Source: Aeromonas rivuli (GTDB taxonomy: Bacteria > Pseudomonadota > Gammaproteobacteria > Enterobacterales > Aeromonadaceae). From it: a stretch of 64,000 bases of DNA. Positions 19,635-29,263 of the stretch are shown here, one piece after another. The notes beneath the pieces are model-generated. The model saw only the letters and a program-made list of their open reading frames with translations, had not been told where the DNA came from and searched no databases. Made by a program: the position numbers and the translations under genes. The stretch covers positions 62,727 through 126,726 of the forward strand of contig NZ_CDBJ01000054.1 of assembly GCF_000820045.1 (NCBI RefSeq), read 5' to 3'. The stretch's first letter is position 1. Every line of letters begins with the position of its first letter.

Positions 19635-20717
19635 ATGGTGATTGATTCAGTTAAACAGGTACTTGCCGAATTTAAGCCAATCGGTTGGGGCAAGAGCCTG
19701 GTTGACGCCGGTTTTGTCCGTGCCATCAACGAGCAGGAGCAAACCCTGCAGATCAGACTGGTGCTGCCCTTTGCCGGCGCTTCCTGGTTTGAACAGATCA
19801 AGGCTGAGTTTGATGACAGGTTGCGCACCTTGACCGGGGCGAGCCAGATCGAGTGGCAATGCGACATCGATGTGGCCAGCATGCCCCGGGCCCAGCATCT
19901 CAATGCGGTGCAGGGGATCCGCAACATATTGGTGGTCGCCTCGGGCAAGGGGGGGGTGGGTAAATCCACCACGGCGGTCAATCTGGCGCTGGCGCTGCAA
20001 AAAGAGGGGGCGCGGGTCGCCATTCTGGATGCGGACATCTATGGTCCCTCGGTCCCCATCATGCTGGGCTCCCAGCAAGAGCGCCCCAGCAGTCACGATG
20101 GCAAGACCATGCTGCCGGTGGAGGCGTGTGGCCTCAAGAGCAACAGCATCGGTTATCTGGTGGCCGAGCAGGACGCCACCATCTGGCGTGGTCCCATGGC
20201 CAGCAAGGCATTGGCGCAGATACTGCACGAAACCCGCTGGGGCGAGCTGGACTATCTGGTGGTCGACATGCCGCCGGGCACCGGCGACATCCAGCTCACC
20301 CTGGCCCAGCAGGTACCGACCTCGGGGGCCGTCATCGTCACTACCCCCCAGGATGTGGCACTGGCGGATGCACGCAAAGGCATTGCCATGTTCAACAAGG
20401 TGAATGTGCCGGTGCTCGGCATCATCGAGAACATGAGCTATCACCTGTGCAGCGCCTGCGGCCACCATGAAGCCCTGTTTGGTACCGGCGGTGGCCAGAA
20501 GATGGCTGAGCAGTATCATGTGGACTTGCTTGGTCAATTGCCGCTGCACATCGATATTCGTCAGCACATGGATGATGGCCGTCCGACGGTGTTCTTTGCC
20601 CCGGAAGGGGAGCTGGCTCAGAGTTATTTGAAGCTGGCTCGTCGGGTCGCTGCTGCGCTCTATTTCAGCGGTAAACCGATTGCGACCCCCCTGTTTACCC
20701 TGGCGGTGGACGAATAA
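19635..20717 (+). CDS. apbC: Iron-sulfur cluster carrier protein ApbC (Mrp)
   Basis: A 360-residue P-loop ATPase of the Mrp/Nbp35 family that carries and delivers iron-sulfur clusters. It has an N-terminal MIP18-like segment (residues 1-80), then the deviant Walker [21 protein letters not shown], the Walker B-like [10 protein letters not shown], and the cluster-binding CSAC pair near residue 275. The length is close to E. coli Mrp (369 aa). The ATG follows ATGAGGATTTC. It diverges from metG and is separated from udk by a GC-rich hairpin. Confidence 0.95.
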   Translation: MVIDSVKQVLAEFKPIGWGKSLVDAGFVRAINEQEQTLQIRLVLPFAGASWFEQIKAEFDDRLRTLTGASQIEWQCDIDVASMPRAQHLNAVQGIRNILVVASGKGGVGKSTTAVNLALALQKEGARVAILDADIYGPSVPIMLGSQQERPSSHDGKTMLPVEACGLKSNSIGYLVAEQDATIWRGPMASKALAQILHETRWGELDYLVVDMPPGTGDIQLTLAQQVPTSGAVIVTTPQDVALADARKGIAMFNKVNVPVLGIIENMSYHLCSACGHHEALFGTGGGQKMAEQYHVDLLGQLPLHIDIRQHMDDGRPTVFFAPEGELAQSYLKLARRVAAALYFSGKPIATPLFTLAVDE

Positions 20718-20746
20718 TCGTCGGTTGGCGGTTCAGTGGGTATTTA

Positions 20747-20769
20747 GGGTGGGCAGGTCCCACCCTTTT
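20747..20769 (+). terminator. Probable terminator of apbC
   Basis: GGGTGGG/CCCACCC 7-bp stem, 5-nt loop and a short TTTT tract. It overlaps the likely udk promoter region, including TATAAT at 20773-20778. Confidence 0.6.
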
Positions 20770-20772
20770 CCA

Positions 20773-20778
20773 TATAAT
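20773..20778 (+). promoter_or_regulatory. Consensus -10 box upstream of udk
   Basis: A perfect TATAAT about 49 nt before the udk ATG. The only hexamer at the right distance is TGGGCA, a weak -35 that lies inside the apbC terminator stem, so the promoter assignment is tentative. Confidence 0.4.
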
Positions 20779-20826
20779 GGATCGGTTTAAACCTTTCCCG
20801 CAGCGCTTCTTTTTTAGGTATTTGTC

Positions 20827-21471
20827 ATGTCTGATACTCAACATTCGTGTGTGATCATCGCCATTGCAGGGGCGTCAGCGTCCGGCAAGAGCCTCATCGC
20901 CCAGACCATCTACGAAGAGCTGGTGGCCGAACTGGGGGCGGGTGAGATCGGGGTGATCTCCGAAGATTGTTACTACAAAGATCAGACCCATCTGACCATG
21001 GAAGAGCGGGTCAAGACCAACTACGACCACCCCAGCGCCATGGATCACAGCCTGCTGGTCGAGCATCTGGTGCAGCTTATCAAGGGGGCAGGGGTCGAGA
21101 TCCCCCAGTACTCCTACACGGAACATACCCGCATCAGCGAGACCAGCTACTTTGCACCGCGCAAGGTCATCATCCTCGAAGGGATACTGCTGCTGACCGA
21201 CAGCCGGCTGCGCGAGCTGATGGATGCCTCCATCTTCATGGATACCCCGCTGGACATCTGTCTGGTGCGCCGCCTGGTGCGCGATGTGCAAGAGCGTGGC
21301 CGTACCATGGACTCGGTGCTCAAGCAGTACCAGAAAACCGTGCGCCCCATGTTCCTGCAGTTCATCGATCCCTCCAAGCAGTATGCGGACGTGATAGTGC
21401 CCAGAGGCGGCAAGAACCGCATCGCCATCGACATGCTCAAGGCGCGTATTCGCCACATGCTGGTGGGTTAA
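20827..21471 (+). CDS. udk: Uridine kinase
   Basis: A 214-residue kinase (213 aa in E. coli) phosphorylating uridine and cytidine in pyrimidine salvage. The P-loop reads GASASGKS, a conservative variant of the usual Gx[23 protein letters not shown] and the RDVQERGR segment typical of uridine kinases are present, and so is [13 protein letters not shown] near the end. The start ATG at 20827 follows a TTAGGTATTTGTC leader. A terminator separates it from dcd, the next pyrimidine nucleotide gene, so the two are neighbours in the same pathway but probably only partly co-transcribed. Confidence 0.96.
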   Translation: MSDTQHSCVIIAIAGASASGKSLIAQTIYEELVAELGAGEIGVISEDCYYKDQTHLTMEERVKTNYDHPSAMDHSLLVEHLVQLIKGAGVEIPQYSYTEHTRISETSYFAPRKVIILEGILLLTDSRLRELMDASIFMDTPLDICLVRRLVRDVQERGRTMDSVLKQYQKTVRPMFLQFIDPSKQYADVIVPRGGKNRIAIDMLKARIRHMLVG

Positions 21472-21481
21472 CAACATGAGG

Positions 21482-21508
21482 AAGCCGGGTCACTGCCCGG
21501 CTTTTTTA
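21482..21508 (+). terminator. Terminator between udk and dcd
   Basis: AAGCCGGG/CCCGGCTT 8-bp stem with a 6-nt loop, followed by a T tract. It ends about 30 nt before the dcd start. Confidence 0.88.
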
Positions 21509-21537
21509 AATGCCATTTTTGTCAGGAGAGTCGCCCA

Positions 21538-22119
21538 ATGCGTCTTTGTGATACCGATATCGAACGTCATCTGGACGAAGGCAAGATAGTCATCGAACCC
21601 AGGCCCGGAGTAGAGCGGATCAGCGGCGTCAGCGTCGATGTGCTGCTTGGCAACGAGTTCCGGGTGTTTCGCGACCACACCGCCCCCTTCATCGATCTGA
21701 GCGGCCCGAGCAGCGAGATGGCCAGTGCCATCGATCGGGTGATGAGCGAGGAGATCCACATTGCGGATGGGGATGCCTTCTATCTGCACCCGGGTCAGCT
21801 TGCCCTGGCGGTGACCTATGAGTCAGTGACCCTGCCTGCCGATATCGTTGGTTGGCTCGATGGCCGCTCCTCGTTGGCCCGTCTCGGGTTGATGGTGCAC
21901 GTGACCGCACACCGCATCGATCCGGGTTGGTCCGGCCGTATCGTGCTCGAGTTCTACAACGGCGGCAAACTGCCGCTGGCATTGCGTCCCAAGATGAAGA
22001 TAGGGGCGCTCAACTTCGAGATGCTCTCCGGCGCCGCGGCCCGCCCCTACAACAAGCGTGAAAATGCCAAGTACAAGAGCCAGCAAGGTGCGGTCGCCAG
22101 CCGCATGAGTGAAGACTGA
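21538..22119 (+). CDS. dcd: dCTP deaminase
   Basis: A 193-residue homotrimeric dUTPase-fold enzyme, identical in length to E. coli Dcd, converting dCTP to dUTP for thymidylate synthesis. Diagnostic segments are [21 protein letters not shown], with the nucleotide-binding serine/arginine cluster, [14 protein letters not shown] with the catalytic glutamate, and the C-terminal [15 protein letters not shown]. The ATG at 21538 lies behind CAGGAGAGTCGCCC. A terminator follows directly. Confidence 0.97.
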   Translation: MRLCDTDIERHLDEGKIVIEPRPGVERISGVSVDVLLGNEFRVFRDHTAPFIDLSGPSSEMASAIDRVMSEEIHIADGDAFYLHPGQLALAVTYESVTLPADIVGWLDGRSSLARLGLMVHVTAHRIDPGWSGRIVLEFYNGGKLPLALRPKMKIGALNFEMLSGAAARPYNKRENAKYKSQQGAVASRMSED

Positions 22120-22137
22120 GGCGACTATTTTCCCTGC

Positions 22138-22162
22138 AAAGGCGCCTCTGTGGCGCCTTTTT
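22138..22162. terminator. Terminator of dcd (possibly bidirectional)
   Basis: AAAGGCGCC/GGCGCCTTT 9-bp stem, 5-nt loop, then TTTTT-like sequence on the plus strand. The minus strand reads TTTGC after the stem, so it may also stop transcription from the small minus-strand ORF further upstream. Confidence 0.85.
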
Positions 22163-22332
22163 ACTGCCTGTTTCCCCAGACAGCGTTCTGTGCTCCTGTA
22201 GCGGTCTGATCATTCCGGTGCAGCGTGGCGTCGTGAGCCTGATCAGGTGGAACGGCGTTGGCATTGGCAGGGGGATCCATGATGTCTGTGCGTGATGGCA
22301 GTTAACTGCGCTGAGTCGCATTGCACTCTTTG

Positions 22333-22521
22333 TCATGACTGTGCTGGCTGAGCCGATGAGATTGTCCCGCTCGCGGTGTCCAATCGGCTCATCCTGACCG
22401 GGACACTGGCCCCGGCTGATGAGCTATGTGTCGTCAACATGTGGCTATCGTGTGCCATTTTTTGGTCATAAAACTTGGCGTGATCCGTATTGTTGGCCAC
22501 GACATCGCAAATGTTGAGCAT
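22333..22521 (-). CDS. Putative 62-residue small protein, unknown function
   Basis: A small minus-strand ORF beginning MLNICDVVANNTDHAKFYD and ending SAQPAQS. The reason to take it seriously is a near-perfect GGAGG six bases before the ATG. No transmembrane segment is visible; the peptide is rich in Ser, Ala, Asp and His and has a His/Met-containing stretch around residues 20-31. An inverted repeat (TGAGCCGAT/ATCGGCTCA, 22349-22391) lies within its 3' half. I recognise no family. It sits alone between convergent dcd and divergent pitA, so it may be a stand-alone gene, or the ribosome binding site may be fortuitous. Confidence 0.4.
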   Translation of the reverse strand: MLNICDVVANNTDHAKFYDQKMAHDSHMLTTHSSSAGASVPVRMSRLDTASGTISSAQPAQS

Positions 22522-22727
22522 GTTTTACCCTCCGTTCGTGTTTTTTTGCCCGGATATTGGTTGTGCTCCTTATATTAACGAGTTGTTGACAGGCCCATGG
22601 TACAAGGGGTCTACCTCGGTTTTATAAAATGCGCTTTATTTTTATGACTGAAATATTTCAGGGGTGGCTATTGCCTCCCGAGCCATCTGGGCATAATCCG
22701 CCGCAACTCATAAACAGGTTCGTTTTT

Positions 22728-24197
22728 ATGTTGGAAATGATTAACGGTTTGGGTTTGTGGTGGTTCATTGGCTTGGCGCTGGCCGTGCTCTTTGTACTGA
22801 CGTATGAATTTATCAACGGGTTTCATGACACGGCCAATGCGGTAGCGACGGTGATTTACACCAAGGCGATGCCTGCAAACATGGCGGTGGTGGCCTCCGG
22901 AATCTTCAATTTTGCCGGTGTCATGCTCGGTGGCCTGGGGGTGGCTTATGCCATCGTCCATCTGTTGCCTATCGATCTGCTGCTCGGGATGGATTCGAGC
23001 CAGGGGCTCGTCATGGTCTTCTCCCTGCTCTTCTCCGCCATCGTCTGGAATCTGGGGACCTGGTATTTCGGCATTCCGGCGTCCAGCTCCCACACCCTGA
23101 TAGGCTCCATTCTGGGGGTGGGTGGTGCCTATGCCTGGATCAACGATCAGCCCCTGGCGCAGGGGATCAACGTTGGCAAGGCCATCGATATCATGCTGTC
23201 GCTCATCGTCTCGCCCACACTGGGCTTTATCATCGCGGCCGGGCTGCTGTTTGCGCTCAAACGCGTCTGGCAGGGCAGCAAGATCCACAAGACCCCGGAA
23301 GAGCGGTTGCTGGTCGATGGCAAGAAGCACCCTCCCTTCTGGGCACGACTGACCCTGGTCGCATCGGCCATGGGAGTGAGCTTCGTGCATGGCTCCAATG
23401 ATGGTCAGAAGGGGATCGGCCTGGTGATGTTGGTGCTCATCTGTATGGCACCCGCTTATTTCGCCCTCGACATGGGCAGCCGCCCTTATGACATCGACAG
23501 AACTCAGGATGCCAACCGTCGCATTACCGAGATCTATCAGCGCAATCAGGATCAACTGGTGGGTCTGATTGACTTCCAGCGTCCTGCCACGGTCAACCAT
23601 CATCCGGTGACCCATTGCGAGGCAGGGAATGCCTTGTCGGCCATGGCGACCCTGGATGACAGGCTTGGCAAGGTGCGTAGCTACGATGGTCTGAGCCTGG
23701 AAGAGCGCCGTGAAGTACGCCGCCTGCTGCTGTGTGTCGATGATACGGCCCGCAAAGTCGCCAAGCTGCCGCTACCTGGCAAGGAGCTGACCGATCTCGC
23801 CAAGTGGCGCAAGGATCTGACGGCGACTGCCGAATATGCCCCGACCTGGGTCATCGTCTCCATCGCCCTGGCCCTGGGCTGTGGCACCATGGTGGGCTGG
23901 CGCCGTATCGTTCACACCGTCGGTGAGAAGATAGGCTCGAGCGGCATGACTTATAGCCAGGGCATTGCCGCCCAGATCACGGCCGCCACTTCGATAGGGA
24001 TCGCCAGTCTGACCGGCATGCCGGTATCCACCACCCATATCCTCTCCTCGGCGGTGGCGGGTACCATGGTGGCCAACGGCTCTGGCCTGCAGAGCCAGAC
24101 CATCAAGACCATCTTGATCGCCTGGGCGCTGACGCTGCCGCTGACCATGGTGCTTTCGGGGGGACTCTTCATCCTGAGCAATGCCCTGCTGGGCTAA
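22728..24197 (+). CDS. pitA: Low-affinity inorganic phosphate transporter PitA
   Basis: A 489-residue inner membrane phosphate/metal-phosphate:proton symporter (499 aa in E. coli PitA). The duplicated PHO4-family signatures are present: GFHDTANAVATVIYT near the N-terminus, and GSNDGQKGIGLVMLV and the second-half SVSTTH-like GMPVSTTHILSSAVAG. Ten or more hydrophobic segments flank a central cytoplasmic loop (about residues 240-370) of charged sequence. An upstream ATG at 22629 would add 33 residues unlike the family, so 22728 is preferred; the ACAGGT before it is modest. A strong terminator follows. Confidence 0.93.
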   Translation: MLEMINGLGLWWFIGLALAVLFVLTYEFINGFHDTANAVATVIYTKAMPANMAVVASGIFNFAGVMLGGLGVAYAIVHLLPIDLLLGMDSSQGLVMVFSLLFSAIVWNLGTWYFGIPASSSHTLIGSILGVGGAYAWINDQPLAQGINVGKAIDIMLSLIVSPTLGFIIAAGLLFALKRVWQGSKIHKTPEERLLVDGKKHPPFWARLTLVASAMGVSFVHGSNDGQKGIGLVMLVLICMAPAYFALDMGSRPYDIDRTQDANRRITEIYQRNQDQLVGLIDFQRPATVNHHPVTHCEAGNALSAMATLDDRLGKVRSYDGLSLEERREVRRLLLCVDDTARKVAKLPLPGKELTDLAKWRKDLTATAEYAPTWVIVSIALALGCGTMVGWRRIVHTVGEKIGSSGMTYSQGIAAQITAATSIGIASLTGMPVSTTHILSSAVAGTMVANGSGLQSQTIKTILIAWALTLPLTMVLSGGLFILSNALLG

Positions 24198-24222
24198 GTC
24201 AGGCTGAGTAGCACACAAACGC

Positions 24223-24247
24223 AAGCCGCCCTCGGGGCGGCTTTTTT
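24223..24247 (+). terminator. Terminator of pitA
   Basis: AAGCCGCCC/GGGCGGCTT stem with a 3-nt loop, followed by six T residues on the plus strand. Confidence 0.9.
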
Positions 24248-24361
24248 GGCTCTGAAGATCCGCCCATCGACGGGAGCCTGCTCTGGACTTGCTGGCCTGG
24301 TGCGCTCGCGGTCACATGCCCAGCAGCCCTCCCCATCATTCCCATCTAGCTGGGCGCGGAT

Positions 24362-24387
24362 AAAAAGGAGGCGCCCTCGGGCGCCTC
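24362..24387 (-). terminator. Terminator of dsbB
   Basis: GAGGCGCCC/GGGCGCCTC 9-bp stem with a 2-nt loop. The minus-strand side is followed by CTTTTTA. It lies about 20 nt beyond the dsbB stop. Confidence 0.85.
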
Positions 24388-24407
24388 TTCTCATGACAGG
24401 TGGTTGA

Positions 24408-24929
24408 TCAGTTGCAGCAGCGTCCCTTGACCAGATTGCCAATCATCACCACGGCGGCCACCAGCAGATAGGCGGCGAAGATGACGATCAGCCACTGGGG
24501 CATGGAAAAACTGAGGAACTGCCAACTGATCTCGCTGCAATCTCCATCGGGGAAGAAGAGCCAGGGAACCCAGGTGTCCAGGGGAAGCCAACTGGGGAAG
24601 TCGGCATAGGGGCTACAGACATTGAAGGGGGAGGGATTGATTTGATAATCAACGTGCTGCAGCGCCAGTTGCAAACCACGGAAGGCACTGAAGCCCCAGA
24701 GCAGCAAGGCCCCCCAGCGCAGATACCACTGCTGCGGGTTGACCATGCCAATCAGGCCGGCGGTGAGTACACCAAGGATGGCGATGCGTTCATAGATGCA
24801 CATGACACAGGGATGCAGCCCGAGGATGTGCTGGAAGAAGAGCGCGCACAATTCGAAGGCGAGGGCGGAGGCCGCGAGCAGGCCCCAGGCCCAGCGCTGA
24901 CAGGCAATATGGCGGAGAAATGCAATCAT
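24408..24929 (-). CDS. dsbB: Disulfide bond formation protein DsbB
   Basis: A 173-residue inner membrane quinone-dependent oxidase (176 aa in E. coli) that reoxidises periplasmic DsbA. Four membrane helices are apparent. Both redox pairs are in place: Cys41-Cys44 (HPCVMCIYER) and Cys105/Cys131 (FNVCSPYAD, DGDCSE), at almost the same positions as in E. coli. The frame stays open upstream into unrelated sequence, so the start is set at ATG 24929, behind CAGGATCAATCAG, where the DsbB N-terminus begins. nhaB lies immediately upstream on the same strand but ends in its own terminator. Confidence 0.95.
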   Translation of the reverse strand: MIAFLRHIACQRWAWGLLAASALAFELCALFFQHILGLHPCVMCIYERIAILGVLTAGLIGMVNPQQWYLRWGALLLWGFSAFRGLQLALQHVDYQINPSPFNVCSPYADFPSWLPLDTWVPWLFFPDGDCSEISWQFLSFSMPQWLIVIFAAYLLVAAVVMIGNLVKGRCCN

Positions 24930-24981
24930 CTGATTGATCCTGAAGGGGAAGATGAGACGGATTAGAGCAGAGCAAGGCGCA

Positions 24982-25012
24982 AAAGAAAAGGGCCCTTCCT
25001 GGGCCCTTTTCT
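24982..25012 (-). terminator. Terminator of nhaB
   Basis: Perfect 12-bp inverted repeat AGAAAAGGGCCC/GGGCCCTTTTCT with a 5-nt loop, abutting the nhaB stop codon. The minus-strand arm ends in a CTTTTCTTTTG tract. Confidence 0.85.
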
Positions 25013-26595
25013 CAGTGTGCCAGTGGCAATGCACTGCTGGCGGCACTGCTGTGGTGCAACAACCAACCCGCCTCGTAGTACCAGCTGGTAATGGGGCCGA
25101 GCAAAAACTCCACTGAGATGAAGCCAATGCCACCCAGCACCAGGGTGTAGGGCAGCGCCATCCACACCATGCGCCCGTAGGAGAGGCGTAGCAGAGGGGC
25201 CAGTGCCGAGGTGAGCATGAACAGGAAGGCGGCTTGGCCGTTGGGGGTCGCCACCGATGGCAAATTGGTCCCCGTATTGATGGCAACCGCCAGCATGTCG
25301 AACTGATCCCGGCTGATGGCGCCGTTTAACAGGGCGGTCTTCACCTCATTGATGTAGACGGTGCCGACGAAGACGTTGTCACTCACCATGGAGAGCAGAC
25401 CATTGGCCAGATAGAAGAGGGCTAGCTGATCGTCCGGATCGGCGGAGAGCACCATCTGGATCACCGGTCTGAACAGCTGCTGATCGATGATGACGGCCAC
25501 CACGCTGAAGAAGACGGCAAGCAGGGCGGTGAAGGGCAAGGCCTCCTCGAAGGCTTTGCCAAGGGCATGCTCTTCGGTGATGCCAGTCAAGGAGGTTGCC
25601 AGCACAATGACGGTCAAACCGATGAGACCGACGGCGGCCAGATGCATGGCAAGTCCCACGATCAGCCAGACGGCAATCAGGGCCTGAACAATCAACTTGG
25701 CCTTGTCCTGAGGAGTTCGGCGCTCGTCTTCGTAGCGGTTGTAGTCTTCCATGATACGGCGAACCGCATTGGGCAACTTGGCGCCATAACCGAACCAGCG
25801 GCACTTCTCGACCAGTATGCAGGTGAGCAGGCCGCAGAAGAACACGGGGATGGTGATCGGTGACATGCGCATGGCGAACTCGCCGAAGTGCCAACCCGCC
25901 TGCTCGCCGATGATGAGGTTCTGGGGCTCACCGACCAGCGTACAGACGCCACCGAGGGCGGTACCTATGGCGGCATGCATCATCAGGCTGCGCAGGAAGG
26001 CGCGAAAATCGTCCAGATGCTGACGGTTGAGTTCGGCGACGGTGACATCATCCGTGTGGTCGTGATCATGACCAAACTCCTTGCCGGAGGAGACCTTGTG
26101 ATAGATAGCGTAGAAACCGGTGGCGACGCTTATCACCACGGCGATGACCGTCAGGGCATCCAGGAAGGCCGAGAGGAAGGCAGACACCAGACAGAAGGCC
26201 AGGGAAAGCAGGGTCTTGGAGCGTATGCGGATCAGCATCTTGGTAAACACATAGAGCAGCAGCTGCTTCATGAAGTAGATGCCGGCCACCATGAACACCA
26301 ATAGCAAGAGCACTTCTATATTGGCGACCAGCTCATGCTTGACCTGCTCGGCCGAGGTCATGCCGATCAGCACGGCCTCGATGGCGAGCAGACCGCCGGG
26401 TTGCAACGGGTAGCATTTGAGGGCCATGGCCAGGGTGAAGATGAACTCCACCACCAACAACCAGCCAGCGAAGAAGGGATCCAGGTGGAAGGCGATGGGG
26501 TTAATGATCAAGAAGGCGATGATGGCGATCTTGTACCAGTTTGGGGCATGCCCTAAAAAGTTCTTCGCAAAGGCTTGCCCTAGGCTAATCGGCAT
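25012..26595 (-). CDS. nhaB: Sodium/proton antiporter NhaB
   Basis: A 527-residue inner membrane Na+/H+ antiporter (513 aa in E. coli) used in sodium and pH homeostasis. It is recognised by near-continuous similarity to Nha[77 protein letters not shown] and [20 protein letters not shown]. About a dozen hydrophobic segments are visible. A His/Asp-rich loop ([10 protein letters not shown], near residue 175) is longer than in E. coli. The ATG at 26595 begins [15 protein letters not shown], the expected N-terminus. It diverges from fadR, as in E. coli. Confidence 0.96.
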   Translation of the reverse strand: MPISLGQAFAKNFLGHAPNWYKIAIIAFLIINPIAFHLDPFFAGWLLVVEFIFTLAMALKCYPLQPGGLLAIEAVLIGMTSAEQVKHELVANIEVLLLLVFMVAGIYFMKQLLLYVFTKMLIRIRSKTLLSLAFCLVSAFLSAFLDALTVIAVVISVATGFYAIYHKVSSGKEFGHDHDHTDDVTVAELNRQHLDDFRAFLRSLMMHAAIGTALGGVCTLVGEPQNLIIGEQAGWHFGEFAMRMSPITIPVFFCGLLTCILVEKCRWFGYGAKLPNAVRRIMEDYNRYEDERRTPQDKAKLIVQALIAVWLIVGLAMHLAAVGLIGLTVIVLATSLTGITEEHALGKAFEEALPFTALLAVFFSVVAVIIDQQLFRPVIQMVLSADPDDQLALFYLANGLLSMVSDNVFVGTVYINEVKTALLNGAISRDQFDMLAVAINTGTNLPSVATPNGQAAFLFMLTSALAPLLRLSYGRMVWMALPYTLVLGGIGFISVEFLLGPITSWYYEAGWLLHHSSAASSALPLAH

Positions 26596-26927
26596 AATAG
26601 TGAGTCTCAGTGATTATTGTTGGACGCTGTGTTGATACCCAGGACGATGGCGGGCACACACCAAGATGCTGTCGCTTATTTGATTGATTCCCCATGATTT
26701 TAATCAAAAATGGGGCTAACTATAAATTACATAATGAAGCTTGCCCATGACTTGCTCGCAATTTCGGGGCATGCATGAGTCTCGAACTCGGCGGGCGATG
26801 AATTTATATACGTTTTGATAACAAAACAGTGCGTTTATGTGAGCAGAGGACTGACCTTCTGCTTGCCACGTCCCCCTGCTTTGCTATTATTCGGGAGCCT
26901 TTTTACGCACGAGAATCGAGTCACTTC
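26596..26927. promoter_or_regulatory. Divergent nhaB/fadR control region
   Basis: About 330 nt of comparatively AT-rich DNA between divergent genes. A perfect 16-nt palindrome, GTTTTG ATAA CAAAAC at 26812-26827, could be an operator. I could not assign the promoters. The fadR frame is open back to 26829, but the extra residues do not fit the family. Confidence 0.5.
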
Positions 26928-27641
26928 ATGGTTATAAAAGCGCAGAGCCCTGCCGGGTTTGCCGAGGAATATATCATCGAGTCCATCTGGAACAATCGCT
27001 TTCCGCCAGGCTCCATACTGCCGGCAGAACGCGAGCTGTCCGAATTAATCGGTGTTACCCGCACTACGCTGCGTGAAGTGCTGCAACGCTTGGCCCGTGA
27101 TGGCTGGCTGACCATTCAGCATGGCAAGCCGACCAAGGTCAACAACTTCTGGGAAACATCGGGTCTTAATATCCTCGAAACCCTGGCCCGCCTGGATCAG
27201 GACAAAGTGCCTGAGCTGGTGGCGCAATTGCTGTCGGCGCGCACCAACATCTGCACCATCTTCATCCGGGGCGCGATCCGCAACAATCCGGAACAAGCTG
27301 CCGAAATCTTGCGGGCTGCGGACAGTGTCGATAACAGTGCCGATGCCTATGCCGAGTTTGACTATCGTCTGCATCATCAACTTGCGTTTGCCTCGGGCAA
27401 CCCCATCTATGCCCTGATCCTGAACGGTTTCAAGGGGCTTTATAGCCGGGTTGGTCGTTACTACTTCTCCGATACTCAGGCTCGCGCCTCCGCTGATGCC
27501 TATTACAAGGTGTTGCGCACGCTGGCAGAGACCAAGAATCACGAAGATGTGTACAAGACGGTACGCCAATACGGCATTGAGTCCGGTAAGTTATGGACTC
27601 GCCTGCGCACAGATATGCCGAGCAACCTGTGCGATAACTGA
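26928..27641 (+). CDS. fadR: Fatty acid metabolism regulator FadR
   Basis: A 237-residue GntR-family regulator (239 aa in E. coli). FadR represses beta-oxidation genes and activates unsaturated fatty acid synthesis, and is released by long-chain acyl-CoA. The winged helix has [20 protein letters not shown] followed by [15 protein letters not shown]. The all-helical acyl-CoA-binding domain contains [18 protein letters not shown] and [12 protein letters not shown]. The start ATG at 26928 gives [17 protein letters not shown], the expected N-terminus. It diverges from nhaB and ends at a strong bidirectional terminator. Confidence 0.96.
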   Translation: MVIKAQSPAGFAEEYIIESIWNNRFPPGSILPAERELSELIGVTRTTLREVLQRLARDGWLTIQHGKPTKVNNFWETSGLNILETLARLDQDKVPELVAQLLSARTNICTIFIRGAIRNNPEQAAEILRAADSVDNSADAYAEFDYRLHHQLAFASGNPIYALILNGFKGLYSRVGRYYFSDTQARASADAYYKVLRTLAETKNHEDVYKTVRQYGIESGKLWTRLRTDMPSNLCDN

Positions 27642-27681
27642 TGACGTTGAGCTCCTCTGGGATCTCGCCGAGTGATGGTAG

Positions 27682-27712
27682 AAAAAGAGCGCGCCCCAGG
27701 GCGCGCTCTTTG
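27682..27712. terminator. Bidirectional terminator between fadR and ycgB
   Basis: AAAGAGCGCGCC/GGCGCGCTCTTT 12-bp stem with a short loop. T-rich tails exist on both strands (CTCTTTGC and CTCTTTTTC), serving the convergent fadR and yeaG-yeaH-ycgB transcripts. Confidence 0.88.
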
Positions 27713-27734
27713 CATTATCTGTCATGGGGCAGGG

Positions 27735-29255
27735 TCAAGGGGAGGGGCGTCGCTCTGGACAACGACCGATGAGATCACTTGGCAGATCGCCATTGTCTTG
27801 CTCCAGCACGACATCAAACCCCCATAGCAGATGCACATGCTTGAGCACTTCATGATGGGAGTCGCCGAGTGGGATGCGGTTGTGAGGAATATAACGCAAG
27901 GTCAGAGCGCGATCCCCCTTCACCGCCACATCATAGACCTGGATGTTGGGCTCCAGATTGCTGAGGTTGTACTGGGCCGAGAGGGCGTTGCGGACCAGAT
28001 GATAACCCTCTTCATTATGGATGGCCGCAATCTTGAGGTAGTTTTTCAGATCGTCATCATCGATGGCGAACAGTTTCAGATCGCGCATCACTTTCGGGCT
28101 GAGAAACTGGCTGATGAAGCTCTCATCCTTGAAGTTCTGCATGGCAAAGTGGAGGGTATCCACCCAGTTGGTGCCGGCATAGTCGGGGAACCAGCGCCTG
28201 TCCTCTTCGGTCGGGTGTTCACAAATGCGCCGCAGATCGATGAACATGGCAAATCCCAGGGCATAGGGATTGATCCCCGAGTAGTAGCGACTGTTATAGG
28301 GGGGCTGGTAGACCACATTGGTGTGGCTGTGCAGCACCTCCATCATGAAGCGATCACTCAATTTCCCCTCATCATAAAGGTGGTTGAGTATGGTGTAGTG
28401 CCAGAAGGTGGCCCAGCCTTCGTTCATGACCTGGGTCTGTTTCTGGGGATAGAAGTACTGGCTTATCTTGCGCACTATGCGCACGATTTCCCGCTGCCAA
28501 GGTTCGAGCAGGGGGGCATTCTTCTCGATGAAATAGAGCAGATTTTCCTGAGGTTCCGAGGGGTAGTGTCTGTCCGCCACATTGGAGGACTTGTGCTGCT
28601 TGGGCAGGGTGCGCCACAGCTCATTGACCTGGGTCTGCAAATAATCCTCACGGGCCTTCTGGCGCCGTTTCTCCTCGGCCAACGAGATCTTCTGGGGCCG
28701 TTTATAGCGATCCACCCCGAAGTTCATCAGAGCATGGCAGGCATCAATCAGCCGCTCTACCGCGTCTATACCGTGCTTTTCTTCGCACTCGGTGATGTAG
28801 TTTTTGGCAAATAACAGGTAATCGATGATGGATGAGGCATCCGTCCAGGTCTTGAACAGATAGTTGTTCTTGAAAAACGAGTTGTGGCCATAGCAGGCGT
28901 GAGCCATCACCAGGGCCTGCATCGGCATGGTGTTCTCCTCCATCAGATAGGCGATGCAGGGATCCGAGTTGATCACTATTTCATACGCGAGCCCCATCTG
29001 GCCTCGCTTGTAGTTGCGCTCGGTGTGGATGAAACGCTTGCCGAATGACCAATGCTGGTAGCCAATGGGCATGCCGACGCTGGAGTAGGCATCCATCATC
29101 TGTTCGGCGGTGATCACCTCTATCTGGTTGGGGTAGGTATCCAGGCGATAGTGCTTGGCGACGCGCGCTATCTCCTTGTGGTAGATCTCCAGCAGATCGA
29201 AGTTCCAGTCTGGCCCATCATCGAAGGGCGCAAAGGTTCTGGCTGTCTCTGTCAT
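27735..29255 (-). CDS. ycgB: SpoVR family protein YcgB
   Basis: A 506-residue protein of the SpoVR family (510 aa in E. coli YcgB), whose name comes from spore cortex formation in Bacillus; its biochemical role is unknown. Conserved segments are VITAEQMMDAYSSVGMP, HACYGHNSFFKNNY, MNEGWATFWHYTILNHLYDEG, with an HEXXH-like arrangement lacking a proven metal site, and NPYALGFAMFIDLRRI. A start at 29381 would add 42 unrelated residues, so MTETARTFAPF at 29255 behind a GGGGGG tract is preferred. It is last in yeaG-yeaH-ycgB, only 8 nt after yeaH. Confidence 0.94.
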   Translation of the reverse strand: MTETARTFAPFDDGPDWNFDLLEIYHKEIARVAKHYRLDTYPNQIEVITAEQMMDAYSSVGMPIGYQHWSFGKRFIHTERNYKRGQMGLAYEIVINSDPCIAYLMEENTMPMQALVMAHACYGHNSFFKNNYLFKTWTDASSIIDYLLFAKNYITECEEKHGIDAVERLIDACHALMNFGVDRYKRPQKISLAEEKRRQKAREDYLQTQVNELWRTLPKQHKSSNVADRHYPSEPQENLLYFIEKNAPLLEPWQREIVRIVRKISQYFYPQKQTQVMNEGWATFWHYTILNHLYDEGKLSDRFMMEVLHSHTNVVYQPPYNSRYYSGINPYALGFAMFIDLRRICEHPTEEDRRWFPDYAGTNWVDTLHFAMQNFKDESFISQFLSPKVMRDLKLFAIDDDDLKNYLKIAAIHNEEGYHLVRNALSAQYNLSNLEPNIQVYDVAVKGDRALTLRYIPHNRIPLGDSHHEVLKHVHLLWGFDVVLEQDNGDLPSDLIGRCPERRPSP

Positions 29256-29263
29256 ATGCCCCC

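Noticed and set aside
19472-20038. N-terminal extension of metG and similar open upstream frames of dsbB, ubiG and ycgB
   Set aside because: Extensions lie antisense to neighbours or in intergenic DNA and do not match family N-termini.
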